In this document: piece after piece, positions 53,695 through 60,935 of the stretch
Numbering within the stretch: position 1 is the stretch's first letter
Layout of the letters: the number at the start of each line of letters is the position of its first letter
Origin: Bacteroidota bacterium
GTDB lineage: Bacteria; Bacteroidota; Bacteroidia; Flavobacteriales_D; Crocinitomicaceae
Length of the DNA: 64,000 bases
NCBI GenBank assembly: GCA_030148165.1
Contig: JASBTZ010000013.1
Coordinates: 124,001-188,000 of the forward strand
Reading direction: 5' to 3'
Translations under genes and position numbers: made by a program
Notes under the pieces: model-generated
Database searches by the model: none
The model's input: the letters and a program-made list of their open reading frames with translations, nothing else
What the model was told of the DNA's origin: nothing

Positions 53695-54927
53695 TTAATT
53701 GACTAATCGATCGACCAATTGATCACCAAAGGAATACGGTATGTATGCCAGGTTCGGTATTGGTTTGGTAATTATTACCGGAGTCTTCTTGCCAACAGTA
53801 ATCGTGCCATGTGTATCACTTAATCCCATCGCATAAGCACCATTGATTGTTAAGGCATTCAGCGCTTCTTCCGGCGTCATTTTCATTTTGATACAGGCAA
53901 GCGACCAAACAAAACTTAGATTACCACTCGGAGTGGATCCCGGATTAAAATCACTTGCAAGTGCGACAGGAAGATCGTTCTGCATCAACCTTCTCGCATC
54001 TCCGTAAGGAATACTCAAAAAGTGCGAACAACTTGGTAGGACGGTGGGCATTGTCTTTGATCCTTTCAATGCTTCTATATCTTTATCATCCAACTCTTCC
54101 AAATGATCTACTGAAAGGGCTCCCAGCTGCACTGCTTTTTCAATTCCACCGAGAACCGAAAACTGATTCACGTGTACTTTAGGGGTCAAACCTCTTGAAA
54201 TTCCGGCTGCCAGAATTTCAGCCATTTCATCTACTGAGAAGTAATTTCGCTCGCAAAAGACATCGATGTAATCTGCCAGTCCTTCCTTTTCGATGACCGG
54301 AAGCATTTCATTGATGATCAGATCAACGTATCCCTGATGATCTTCTTTATACTCCGGTGGAAATGCATGCGCTCCTAAAAATGTCGCTTTAATGGCGATG
54401 CCCGCATTTTCCTTTAAACGCTTGATAACGCGAAGCATTTTTAATTCTGCTTCAACCGTTAAACCATAGCCGGATTTAATTTCGAGCGCTCCCGTTCCGT
54501 ACGATTTCAAGCGATCTATTCGTGCCAAGGCATCTTGATAAAGATCCTCTTCGGACATTTCCTGAAGCTTTCTGGCCGAGTTAAGAATGCCTCCACCTTT
54601 CAGGGCAATCTCTTCATAGGAAAGTCCCTTGATGCGATCAACAAATTCTTCTTCTCGTGATTTCGCAAAAACGGTGTGGGTATGTGAATCACAAAAGGCC
54701 GGTAAGACAAAGCATCCATCGGCATCAATGACTTCCAGGTCGGTCCAGTCTGAGATTCCTTCCCACTCATCCATGCTTCCGTAGGCAACAATGACCCCAT
54801 CTTCCAATGCTAAAAATGCATTTTCCAATATGGGTAATTCGGACATTTCCTTCCCTTTCCGGATCGCAGGTAGCTCTTCACCACACTGGACAAGACCTTT
54901 AATATTCTTGATCAGAATCTTCGCCAT
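53695..54927 (-). CDS. hutI: Imidazolonepropionase
   Basis: The 410-residue product matches the family length. Metal-binding and substrate residues are visible in PAFCDSHTHTVFAKSREEEF, GGGILNSARKLQ, SGYGLTVEAELKMLRVI, FLGAHAFPPE and VALASDFNPGS. It hydrolyses imidazolone-5-propionate to formiminoglutamate in histidine degradation. The other hut genes are not within the window. The start is taken as the ATG at 54927 (MAKILIKNIKGLV), not the upstream codon that would add eight residues. The TraB gene starts within 30 bp of its stop. Confidence 0.95.
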   Translation of the reverse strand: MAKILIKNIKGLVQCGEELPAIRKGKEMSELPILENAFLALEDGVIVAYGSMDEWEGISDWTDLEVIDADGCFVLPAFCDSHTHTVFAKSREEEFVDRIKGLSYEEIALKGGGILNSARKLQEMSEEDLYQDALARIDRLKSYGTGALEIKSGYGLTVEAELKMLRVIKRLKENAGIAIKATFLGAHAFPPEYKEDHQGYVDLIINEMLPVIEKEGLADYIDVFCERNYFSVDEMAEILAAGISRGLTPKVHVNQFSVLGGIEKAVQLGALSVDHLEELDDKDIEALKGSKTMPTVLPSCSHFLSIPYGDARRLMQNDLPVALASDFNPGSTPSGNLSFVWSLACIKMKMTPEEALNALTINGAYAMGLSDTHGTITVGKKTPVIITKPIPNLAYIPYSFGDQLVDRLVN

Positions 54928-54982
54928 ACACACAATGTTAGGCAAAATCATTGAGTTGAATTCCCAACTAAGTTTAAATTAT

Positions 54983-55011
54983 TTGGTAATTCGAGAAAAT
55001 CGCTAAATTTG
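54983..55011 (+). promoter_or_regulatory. tRNA-Leu promoter, TTG-N18-TAAATTTG
   Basis: TTG at 54983-54985 and TAAATTTG at 55004-55011 with an 18-bp spacer, 18 bp upstream of the mature tRNA 5' end. Confidence 0.7.
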
Positions 55012-55029
55012 CAGCCTACTAATTTTTAA

Positions 55030-55111
55030 GCCTGGGTGGCGGAATTGGTAGACGCGCTGGATTCAAAATCCAGTTTCTTCGGAAGTGCGGGTTCGATTCC
55101 CGCCCCAGGTA
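55030..55111 (+). tRNA. tRNA-Leu (anticodon CAA)
   Basis: An 82-nt class II tRNA. The acceptor stem is GCCTGGG/CCCAGGT and the D-arm is GGCGGAATTGGTAGACGC. The anticodon stem CTGGA/TCCAG has loop TTCAAAA (anticodon at 55064-55066). A variable arm TTTCTTCGGAAG follows, then the T-arm GCGGGTTCGATTCCCGC. The 3' CCA is not encoded (ACTA follows), which is usual where it is added by an enzyme. It is a likely integration-associated tRNA, given the accessory region that begins immediately downstream. Confidence 0.96.
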
Positions 55112-55116
55112 CTAAT

Positions 55117-55233
55117 AAGTGAAAGGTCAGGACATAGTCCTGACTTTTATGTTTCTATAGACGTAGCGAAGCTTGCTTCGGCTAAAGAATAGAGAAACAT
55201 AAAAGCAGACACGAAGTGGATGACCTTTCACTT
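55117..55233. repeat. Nested palindrome after tRNA-Leu
   Basis: Outer arms AAGTGAAAGGTCA (55117-55129) and TGACCTTTCACTT (55221-55233) are perfect 13-bp complements. Inner arms CTTTTATGTTTCT (55144-55156) and AGAAACATAAAAG (55193-55205) are also perfect 13-bp complements. The centre contains GCGAAGC-TT-GCTTCGGC. On the 5' side sits the small terminator hairpin. Confidence 0.85.
55126..55154 (+). terminator. tRNA-Leu terminator
   Basis: GTCAGGAC pairs perfectly with GTCCTGAC across ATA, followed by TTTTATGTTT, 15 bp after the tRNA. Confidence 0.8.
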
Positions 55234-55277
55234 TGACTTCGTCTGGGCGGGAATCACCGACGTCAGGAGGTACTTTC
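55181..55277 (+). repeat. 97-nt direct repeat, copy 1
   Basis: Starts GCTAAAGAATAGAG and ends GGAGGTACTTTC; identical over 97 nt to 55387-55483. It includes CAGACACGAAGT...ACTTCGTCTG, an internal imperfect inverted repeat. Confidence 0.9.
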
Positions 55278-55309
55278 CGCTATAGATAATTTCTGGTTCA
55301 GACCTTTCA

Positions 55310-55389
55310 CTTTGACTTCGTCTGGGCGGGAGTTCCGAAGGCAATTCCCGCTAACCATCATCCCTGTTTTAAGGAAGCGTAGCGAAGCT
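55310..55389 (+). repeat. 80-nt dispersed repeat, copy 1
   Basis: Matches 57171-57249 with only a few differences (CATCA/CAGAA, one T length change, GT/GC). It contains the hairpin GCGGGAGTT-CCGAAGGC-AATTCCCGC. Confidence 0.85.
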
Positions 55390-55483
55390 AAAGAATAGAG
55401 AAACATAAAAGCAGACACGAAGTGGATGACCTTTCACTTTGACTTCGTCTGGGCGGGAATCACCGACGTCAGGAGGTACTTTC
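55387..55483 (+). repeat. 97-nt direct repeat, copy 2
   Basis: Identical to 55181-55277. The sequence after it differs (TGCCCC here, CGCTAT after copy 1), which defines the repeat end. Confidence 0.9.
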
Positions 55484-55497
55484 TGCCCCAATAACCA

Positions 55498-55527
55498 ACC
55501 CTCTTCTTGTGAAGGGGCTTTTTGCAT
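55498..55527 (+). terminator. Terminator-like hairpin before the GIY-YIG gene
   Basis: CCCT(C)TTC pairs with GAAGGGG around TTGT, followed by CTTTTTGC. It lies about 10 bp before the GIY-YIG start codon, so it could limit read-through or form part of the element's leader. Confidence 0.5.
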
Positions 55528-55537
55528 CTTAACAACT

Positions 55538-55969
55538 ATGGCTACAGTTTACATACTACATTCGGATAAGCTGAACAAATTCTACATCGGAAGTTGTCAG
55601 GATCTGAATGTCAGGTTAAATCAGCACCGAAATAAGGAATATAAGAATTCATTTACCTCAAAAGCGGATGACTGGAAAGTTTACTTTTCTGTGGATGATT
55701 TGTCATATGATCAAGCCAGACAAATTGAAACTCATATTAAAAACATGAAGAGTTCAATATATATTCGAAACTTGAAAAAGTATCCGGAAATCATTGAAAA
55801 ACTAAAGGTAAAATATGGGGCGGCGCCCCTTAATATTTCAGGAGTGTGGTCCAGTAGCAGTCGAAAACAATTGTTCTTTCGATACACCAGAACTGTACAG
55901 GTCTTTTTGGCAACAAGCTTTTTCAGGTGTAGCCTTAGGTTTCGACTGGGTTCAACGGGAGCTACCTAA
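55538..55969 (+). CDS. GIY-YIG nuclease domain protein
   Basis: From the ATG at 55538 the protein has 143 residues. Residues 1-90 form a GIY-YIG domain: VYILHSDKLNKFYIGSCQDLNVRLNQH (GIY as VYI, YIG in FYIGS, the usual Arg in NVRLNQH) and QARQIETHIKNMKSSIYIRNLKKYPEIIEKL. Small GIY-YIG proteins of this kind are commonly about 85-95 residues. The tail here from about residue 95 (AAPLNISGVWSSSSRKQ) looks like chance read-through into other DNA, so the 3' end may be a fusion or decay product. It sits directly behind tRNA-Leu and its repeats, suggesting a tRNA-associated mobile element. Confidence 0.8.
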   Translation: MATVYILHSDKLNKFYIGSCQDLNVRLNQHRNKEYKNSFTSKADDWKVYFSVDDLSYDQARQIETHIKNMKSSIYIRNLKKYPEIIEKLKVKYGAAPLNISGVWSSSSRKQLFFRYTRTVQVFLATSFFRCSLRFRLGSTGAT

Positions 55970-56048
55970 TACATATGCCGTGTTGGGTCAACTATCATCA
56001 TTTGTTGATGGTATAGACTTTGACGGAGAAAATAGGCATCCTGGATGA
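55815..56048 (+). CDS. Unrecognised small ORF, possible gene remnant
   Basis: A 77-residue frame overlapping the end of the GIY-YIG gene. The first few residues (MGRRPLIF) are dubious. The rest (CSFDTPELYRSFWQQAFSG, then LGFDWVQRELPNTYAVLGQL) reads like real protein and could be the tail of a larger, truncated gene, or the last part of a polymorphic toxin. Its stop TGA is directly followed by the ATG of the next ORF. I cannot assign a family. Confidence 0.35.
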   Translation: MGRRPLIFQECGPVAVENNCSFDTPELYRSFWQQAFSGVALGFDWVQRELPNTYAVLGQLSSFVDGIDFDGENRHPG

Positions 56049-56285
56049 ATGAAAATAGATAAGGGTTTTACCCCATATTTATGGAAGAACAAGAAGTCTT
56101 ATTCAAAAAATATGATTGGTAAAAATGAAAGGACTGATCTAATGTATTTAAGATCTGGCGACAAGAACTTTGCTATCGGAGTCAATACCAATTTGAATGT
56201 TTCGTTTTATGCGAACGGTGCATACATCATATATGTTTATCAAAATGAGGAATTGATTTCAACCGAGCGATTTATAAAAAATTAG
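56049..56285 (+). CDS. Unrecognised 78-residue ORF
   Basis: Starts immediately after the previous stop (TGAATG). The product has strand-like segments (NFAIGVNTNLNVSFYANGAYIIYVYQNEE) and no signal peptide or known motif. The back-to-back arrangement with the preceding ORF would fit a toxin-tail/immunity pair, but this is only a pattern match. Its 3' end overlaps the convergent barrel gene by 4 bp. Confidence 0.4.
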   Translation: MKIDKGFTPYLWKNKKSYSKNMIGKNERTDLMYLRSGDKNFAIGVNTNLNVSFYANGAYIIYVYQNEELISTERFIKN

Positions 56286-57097
56286 TTCGGCAATTTATAT
56301 GTCAAAATAATGTTTCCATACCCTCCTTTATTCCAATAATTCCAACTATTGAAGGCAATTCTATAGTTGAATTTCCATTTATATCCAATCCCAGCGGACA
56401 AATAGTATTTCTCATTAATGTTGTATTCAAATCTTGCTGAGACACCTGGTTCTAATGCCATTATTAATGGTGAATAGCTATTCCTGTCGAATATAATTAA
56501 CTCATCAGTAATTGCTTCTGGTTTTGATTCTTGTGTTGTTGTTCCTTGTATATAATTCTCATATGTTGAATGAACAATATTGGTTTTAATTGAGTTGTTC
56601 AATTTGAATTCTGGGTTCAAGCTAATTATCGGATAGATTTTTACTTTGTCCCTGTCGACAACATTATAGCCCACTCCAATGGTAAATCTCAAATAATCCA
56701 GTCTACCACTTAAAATAACATTATTTGTTGTTTTGCTTTTAACCCCAAAACTATTATCATAGCGGTATATTATTTGAGTTTCTTCAAAATTGTAATGCCA
56801 ACTAGAATATGCTATATCGGCATTTATTCTCAACCTGGATTTAGCAAACTGCATTTCTAAAACTGCGTCATTTCCTATAAGCATTGAGTTTGGTTTCGAA
56901 TTTGTTGCAAACCCATTCGCACAATTGCAATATCCTTCTTCTTCTCCAAAAAGAGTTTCAGAATTTACTTGATAACCTACTCCTATTCTATAATTCCAGG
57001 TGCGCTCAGATGATTCGTTTTGAGTAAAAGAGCTAAAGCAAAATATCAATAGATAAATTGCAAGGAGTGTATGCTTTATTTGAAAACAAGCCAACAT
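56282..57097 (-). CDS. Outer-membrane beta-barrel protein, paralogue A
   Basis: The 271-residue product starts at MLACFQIKHTLLAIYLLIF (signal peptide ending FSSFTQ). NESSERTWNYRIGVGYQVNSETL and a Cys-containing loop (EEGYCNCANGF) follow. The body consists of alternating strands (LRINADIAYSSWHYNFEET, LRFTIGVGYNVVDRDKV, ARFEYNINEKYYLSAGIGYKWKF) and ends YGNIILTYKLPN, a barrel-type C-terminus. It is a tandem paralogue of the next gene: signal peptide and upstream DNA are near-identical, the body only similar. A frame-open extension upstream runs into repeat DNA, so the internal ATG is chosen. Confidence 0.7.
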   Translation of the reverse strand: MLACFQIKHTLLAIYLLIFCFSSFTQNESSERTWNYRIGVGYQVNSETLFGEEEGYCNCANGFATNSKPNSMLIGNDAVLEMQFAKSRLRINADIAYSSWHYNFEETQIIYRYDNSFGVKSKTTNNVILSGRLDYLRFTIGVGYNVVDRDKVKIYPIISLNPEFKLNNSIKTNIVHSTYENYIQGTTTQESKPEAITDELIIFDRNSYSPLIMALEPGVSARFEYNINEKYYLSAGIGYKWKFNYRIAFNSWNYWNKGGYGNIILTYKLPN

Positions 57098-57180
57098 CGC
57101 AAACAATTTAAGGTAAAAAGTTGAAACTAAATTATTTAAAGAAAGAGACCAGCTAATGATCTTGCCTTTTCTTTGACTTC
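56979..57180 (-). repeat. 202-nt direct repeat, copy A (paralogue 5' end)
   Basis: Aligned without gaps (constant offset 991) to 57970-58171 with few substitutions. It covers the signal-peptide region of the barrel gene, its start and about 80 bp upstream. It ends at CTTTGACTTC, where copy A runs into the 80-nt repeat. Confidence 0.85.
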
Positions 57181-57249
57181 GTCTGGGCGGGAGTTCCGAA
57201 GGCAATTCCCGCTAACCAGAATCCCTGTTTAAGGAAGCGCAGCGAAGCT
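57171..57249 (+). repeat. 80-nt dispersed repeat, copy 2
   Basis: Second copy of the tRNA-linked repeat at 55310-55389, here between the two paralogous barrel genes and in the same orientation. It indicates that the repeat has moved or that recombination has used it. Confidence 0.85.
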
Positions 57250-57269
57250 TGGGTTAAACCTGTTGTATA

Positions 57270-58088
57270 TTACAACGAGTAGAATAGAAAACAACTTCCA
57301 TAAAACCCTCTGTTATTATAGTACCAGGACACAAATTTAACTCGGTACTTTTGTTGAAGTTGGTAACCTATTCCAATTGATAAATGAACTTTTGTACTGA
57401 GTGCATATTCCATGTTTAAATTTATGGCTGGTTCTAGTTGTAATATTTTGGCATCTTGGTTAGAACCATTTATGACATCAAAACCAACATATCCAGAAGC
57501 AGTTACATCTGAGGTCGTTGACTCAGAATAGGTGCCTAAAATGTAGTTTTCGTATGTAGCATGAATCAAGTTTTCTGTTTCGGTTCGATTAATTAAAAAT
57601 TCAGGGTTCAGCGTAATGCTGGGATACAATCTTAATTTTTCCAAGGCCATTAAATCATAGCCCACTCCAAATGAGATTTTGAAATAATTTGATGATCCGG
57701 AGAAGGTGAAATCCCTCGTGGTTTTACCCTCATCACCGTATCCAAATTCATGGTACAAAACTGTATTTGTCTCATTTATCTTATATCTCCAATGTGATAC
57801 CCCTAATGAGGCAATCAGTCTAAGTTTATTTTTAATTGCCAGACCCTGGATGGTAAAATCATGACCATAAAGTACATAGTCTGGTTTCGAATAAAACGAA
57901 GATGCCCCTTTACCACATGGGCAACCAGATTCATCGCCTAAAAGTGTCTCTGTATTTAATTGGTAACCAACTCCTATTCTATAATTCCAGGTGCGCTCCG
58001 ATGATTCGTTTTGAGTAAAAGAGCTAAAGCAAAATATCAATAGATAAATTGCAAGGAGTGTATGCTTTATTTGAAAACAAGCCAACAT
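57270..58088 (-). CDS. Outer-membrane beta-barrel protein, paralogue B
   Basis: The 272-residue product has the same signal peptide as paralogue A and the same first mature residues (NESSERTWNYRIGVGYQLN). A different Cys loop follows (DESGCPCGKGASSF) and then a diverged strand-rich body (LRLIASLGVSHWRYKINET, FKISFGVGYDLMALEKL, NMEYALSTKVHLSIGIGYQLQQ), ending YGSCFLFYSL. The start at 58088 puts the signal peptide at the N-terminus. It probably arose by tandem duplication with later divergence or body replacement. Confidence 0.7.
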   Translation of the reverse strand: MLACFQIKHTLLAIYLLIFCFSSFTQNESSERTWNYRIGVGYQLNTETLLGDESGCPCGKGASSFYSKPDYVLYGHDFTIQGLAIKNKLRLIASLGVSHWRYKINETNTVLYHEFGYGDEGKTTRDFTFSGSSNYFKISFGVGYDLMALEKLRLYPSITLNPEFLINRTETENLIHATYENYILGTYSESTTSDVTASGYVGFDVINGSNQDAKILQLEPAINLNMEYALSTKVHLSIGIGYQLQQKYRVKFVSWYYNNRGFYGSCFLFYSL

Positions 58089-58171
58089 CGCAAACAATTT
58101 AAGGCAAAAAGTTGAAACCAAATCATTTAAAGAAGGAGACCAGCTAATGATCTTGCCTTTTCTTTGACTTC
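57970..58171 (-). repeat. 202-nt direct repeat, copy B (paralogue 5' end)
   Basis: Gap-free partner of 56979-57180. Beyond CTTTGACTTC the flank differs (CCCAGCTACATGC), marking the duplication junction. Confidence 0.85.
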
Positions 58172-58265
58172 CCCAGCTACATGCAAAAATCAGTAAAAAC
58201 ACCTATTGCCTAAGTCTTTGTGATTCACTACTTTGTAAGGCTTTTTTAAGCAAACAGAACCACAC

Positions 58266-58367
58266 ATGAAACTATTAAATCTAACCACCCTTCTTGTATT
58301 TGTGCTACTGGTTGAACAAACCGGTGCACAGGTACTTGAAGTGAAAAGCGGCAATCAAGGATGTTGA
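58266..58367 (+). pseudogene. Truncated 5' end of a secreted-protein gene
   Basis: An ATG at 58266 opens a 33-codon frame with a perfect signal peptide (LTTLLVFVLLVEQTGAQ), followed by VLEVKSGNQG and then Cys-stop. In Bacteroidota, QVLEVKS-x-x-x-G normally continues as VLIPRM-type sequence in long secreted or fibre proteins. Here the frame breaks right after the Gly, so this looks like the surviving start of a gene cut off by an insertion or deletion at about 58360, the left border of the PHP-ATPase operon. Confidence 0.5.
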
Positions 58368-58429
58368 GATTATTGAGAGGTGATAAAACCTCTTGTTGTG
58401 TTTAGGAATAATAAAATTAGACCTGTTAA

Positions 58430-60571
58430 ATGAAAATTGATATTCATACTCATACTAAAAAATGTAAGACAGGTGATTCTGAACATCGGAATATAGATGC
58501 TGATAGATTTGAGGAAATCATAAGATTAACAGATGTCAAAATTTTAGCAATCACTAACCACAACCATTTTGATTTAACTCAATTCATTGAAATAAAAGAG
58601 AAAATAGGTGATGCTTGTCAAATTTGGCCTGGAATTGAATTAGATATTGTCGAAAGTGGTCGAAAAGCTCACTTAATAGTGCTCTCCAATCCAAAAAGAG
58701 CAAAGGAGTTTAGTGAGACAATAGACGAACTTCTTGTAGGAAAAACCGCAGATAACTTTACTATTTCAATTGAAAAAACAGTTAGTTCATTTGATAGTTT
58801 GGATCCAATTTATATCGCCCATTATTTCGGTAAAACTCCGAATTTATTGAATGAAGACATCGATAGACTTACGAGTCTCGTTTCAAATAAAAATAGAATC
58901 ATGAAAGAAGCTTCAAATTCTATTTCCGCCGGTATTTTTATAAGCCATGGGCATAATTCAATTTTTGGCTCAGACGTGCATAATTGGAACGATTACCAAG
59001 AAATATCCAAAACATTACCTGATTTAAGACTTCCTGTCGAGTCTTATGAACAATTTTGTCTGCTTCTCGAAAAAGACAATGCAACAATCAACACGATCCT
59101 CGACAAGAAAACGAAAGAAAGCTTGCAGTTAAATGTATTTGGCATTGCCGAATTGATTGAACTTGACATTTTCAATGATATAAATATTTTATTCGGATCA
59201 AAAGGGACTGGCAAAACAGAAATCCTTCGTTCTATATCAAAGTATTATAACGACCTTGGATTTGAAAACAATATTTACGAATCTAATTCAAAGAAACTAG
59301 AGGATGTGTTTGATTTAAAGGGGCGGGAATTTGATGTCAATTGTGCCGAATTAGGAATTGACAATTGTGCGGAAGAAATTAGAAGATTGAGAAGTGCTAG
59401 TGAGAAAAACGTGACAAGTCTGAGCTCCTTCTTACGTTATTTTTCAGTAGACGAAACAAATAGGATTTCTAGAAACTTGAAGATTAAAAATTACACTCAG
59501 GAAGATAGATCCTCTCCTGAAAGAGATTTTAAAGAAGTTCAAGATATCTATAATGAATTTGAAGACTTTTTAGAATACATCGACAATGAAGAGACATTGC
59601 AAGAAGTGGTAGGTGAAGAGCTAATTAACGAGCTGAAGAGTGTTCTCAATAAAATAAATGTAAAGCTTAAACTTGACTCCCAGAATAAATTCATTGACCT
59701 AAAAAGTGTTACTCTTTTTAATCAATTAATCACTGTATTTGTTGAAGAGATTGCCAGAAAAACCGGTCAACCTCAAAAACCTACAACTACTGGTTTTAGT
59801 GCTTATGCAAGTAACCGAATTGAAATTGAGCGAGATATTAGCAAAATAAATTCTTGTATTTCACAATCAATTGAACCAGAAGTAGCTTACGTAGGTAATC
59901 TTGGAGAGAAAGGGCATTTATTTTGTCAAACAAATTTGACGATTCAAAATGGATCATTTGTAAACACTAATTATCAGCCCGTTAAAACTGCAACTAAGAG
60001 CCCTCAAAAGAATGCTGCAACTAAATTCGTGTTGATTGCAAGGCATGTTTACTCAAGTTCATTATTTGAGAAAATAACAGAGTTTAAACAAATAGATGGT
60101 TCTGAAACCATTAATAGCATCAACGATCTTTTGCTATTCTATAGACACTTTACAATAAACGATGAGCACTACACCCCTTCAACAGGTGAGTCCTCAATGG
60201 TCTTATTGCACAACGAACTATCTGAAGAAAAAGAGATGTATCTAATTGACGAACCAGAAAAGAGTTTAGGTAATGACTACATAAGTGATGTAATTGTTCC
60301 ACTTTTAAAACAACGGGCACAGAGCGGTAAAAAAATTATTATTGTGACCCATGATGCTAATATTGCAGTTAGAACACTACCCTATAATTCAATATACAGA
60401 GAGCATGACGCAAACGGGTATTACACTTATTCGGGTAATCCTTTTTCAAATAATTTAAACTGTAATATTGGAGAAAAAGAGGATCTTGATTGGAAAGAAA
60501 TAAGTATGAAAACACTTGAAGGTGGTAGACAGGCTTTCGGTGAAAGAGGGAAAATATATGGAAACACTTAA
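58430..60571 (+). CDS. PHP phosphoesterase fused to ABC-type ATPase
   Basis: The 713-residue product has an N-terminal PHP domain with a full metal set: H6/H8 in DIHTHT, H44/H46 in ITNHNHFD, E70 in WPGIEL, H81, H131, and D182/H184 in FGSDVHNW. From about residue 235 there is an ABC/RecF-like ATPase: Walker A GSKGTGKT (256-263), a helical coiled-coil insertion (about 320-480), signature STGE (584-587), Walker B YLIDEP (D607/E608) and H-loop VTHD (H641). PHP domains hydrolyse phosphoesters; fused to an ABC ATPase this suggests an ATP-gated nuclease, as in several defence proteins. AT-rich relative to neighbours. The next ORF overlaps its 3' end. Confidence 0.8.
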   Translation: MKIDIHTHTKKCKTGDSEHRNIDADRFEEIIRLTDVKILAITNHNHFDLTQFIEIKEKIGDACQIWPGIELDIVESGRKAHLIVLSNPKRAKEFSETIDELLVGKTADNFTISIEKTVSSFDSLDPIYIAHYFGKTPNLLNEDIDRLTSLVSNKNRIMKEASNSISAGIFISHGHNSIFGSDVHNWNDYQEISKTLPDLRLPVESYEQFCLLLEKDNATINTILDKKTKESLQLNVFGIAELIELDIFNDINILFGSKGTGKTEILRSISKYYNDLGFENNIYESNSKKLEDVFDLKGREFDVNCAELGIDNCAEEIRRLRSASEKNVTSLSSFLRYFSVDETNRISRNLKIKNYTQEDRSSPERDFKEVQDIYNEFEDFLEYIDNEETLQEVVGEELINELKSVLNKINVKLKLDSQNKFIDLKSVTLFNQLITVFVEEIARKTGQPQKPTTTGFSAYASNRIEIERDISKINSCISQSIEPEVAYVGNLGEKGHLFCQTNLTIQNGSFVNTNYQPVKTATKSPQKNAATKFVLIARHVYSSSLFEKITEFKQIDGSETINSINDLLLFYRHFTINDEHYTPSTGESSMVLLHNELSEEKEMYLIDEPEKSLGNDYISDVIVPLLKQRAQSGKKIIIVTHDANIAVRTLPYNSIYREHDANGYYTYSGNPFSNNLNCNIGEKEDLDWKEISMKTLEGGRQAFGERGKIYGNT

Positions 60572-60857
60572 AGCATCAATAGCTAGAACAGAGGCAAAAA
60601 CATCACTTCTCCTTCACATGAGTGACGGTATTGCTTTGGAAATTGAATTAACGGAGGACAAACCGATTGAAGTAAAAGCTGTATTCAATAAAATAATTTC
60701 TTATTTGAAAAAAGGTAAATTTAATTTTGAAGTAGAGGATGATAAAGAGGATTTGTATTTACATGTTTGTACGGAATATATTGAACAATTAAATGCAGAA
60801 TTAACCAGTATCTATAGTGAACTCGAAGATTATGAACTATTGGATGAGCAAGAGTAA
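60558..60857 (+). CDS. Small acidic partner protein of the PHP-ATPase
   Basis: The 99-residue product starts at the ATG at 60558, overlapping the PHP-ATPase gene by 14 bp, so translation is probably coupled. It is acidic, with alternating strand and helix (LLLHMSDGIALEIELTEDKP, FNKIISYLKKGKF, YIEQLNAELTSIYSELEDYE) and no signal peptide. No family recognised. Overlap with an ATPase gene suggests a direct regulator or subunit (inference). Confidence 0.7.
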   Translation: METLKASIARTEAKTSLLLHMSDGIALEIELTEDKPIEVKAVFNKIISYLKKGKFNFEVEDDKEDLYLHVCTEYIEQLNAELTSIYSELEDYELLDEQE

Positions 60858-60935
60858 AATGAGCTATAAACACATGTGCCACATTAAATCATAGGCCTAA
60901 CTGTAAAACGGTATTAGTAATTATTAAATTAGCAC

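Larger units (their letters stand above)
55112..55537 (+). other. 426-bp repeat-rich tRNA-linked intergenic region
   Basis: No gene. It contains a terminator, a nested palindrome (55117-55233), two perfect 97-nt direct repeats (55181-55277, 55387-55483) and one copy of an 80-nt repeat (55310-55389), and ends with a terminator-like hairpin just before the GIY-YIG start. Three copies of CTGGGCGGGA with following bases resemble the reverse complement of the tRNA T-arm/acceptor end (CTGGGGCGGGAATC). Confidence 0.75.

Noticed and set aside
55112-55537. CRISPR array
   Set aside because: Only two 97-nt identical units plus partial copies, with no regular short repeats and spacers and no cas genes.
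58376-58393. Hairpin AGAGGT/ACCTCT before the PHP-ATPase gene as attenuator or retron-type RNA
   Set aside because: A 6-bp stem with a weak T run; too small to support a specific regulatory or retron claim, and no reverse transcriptase is present.
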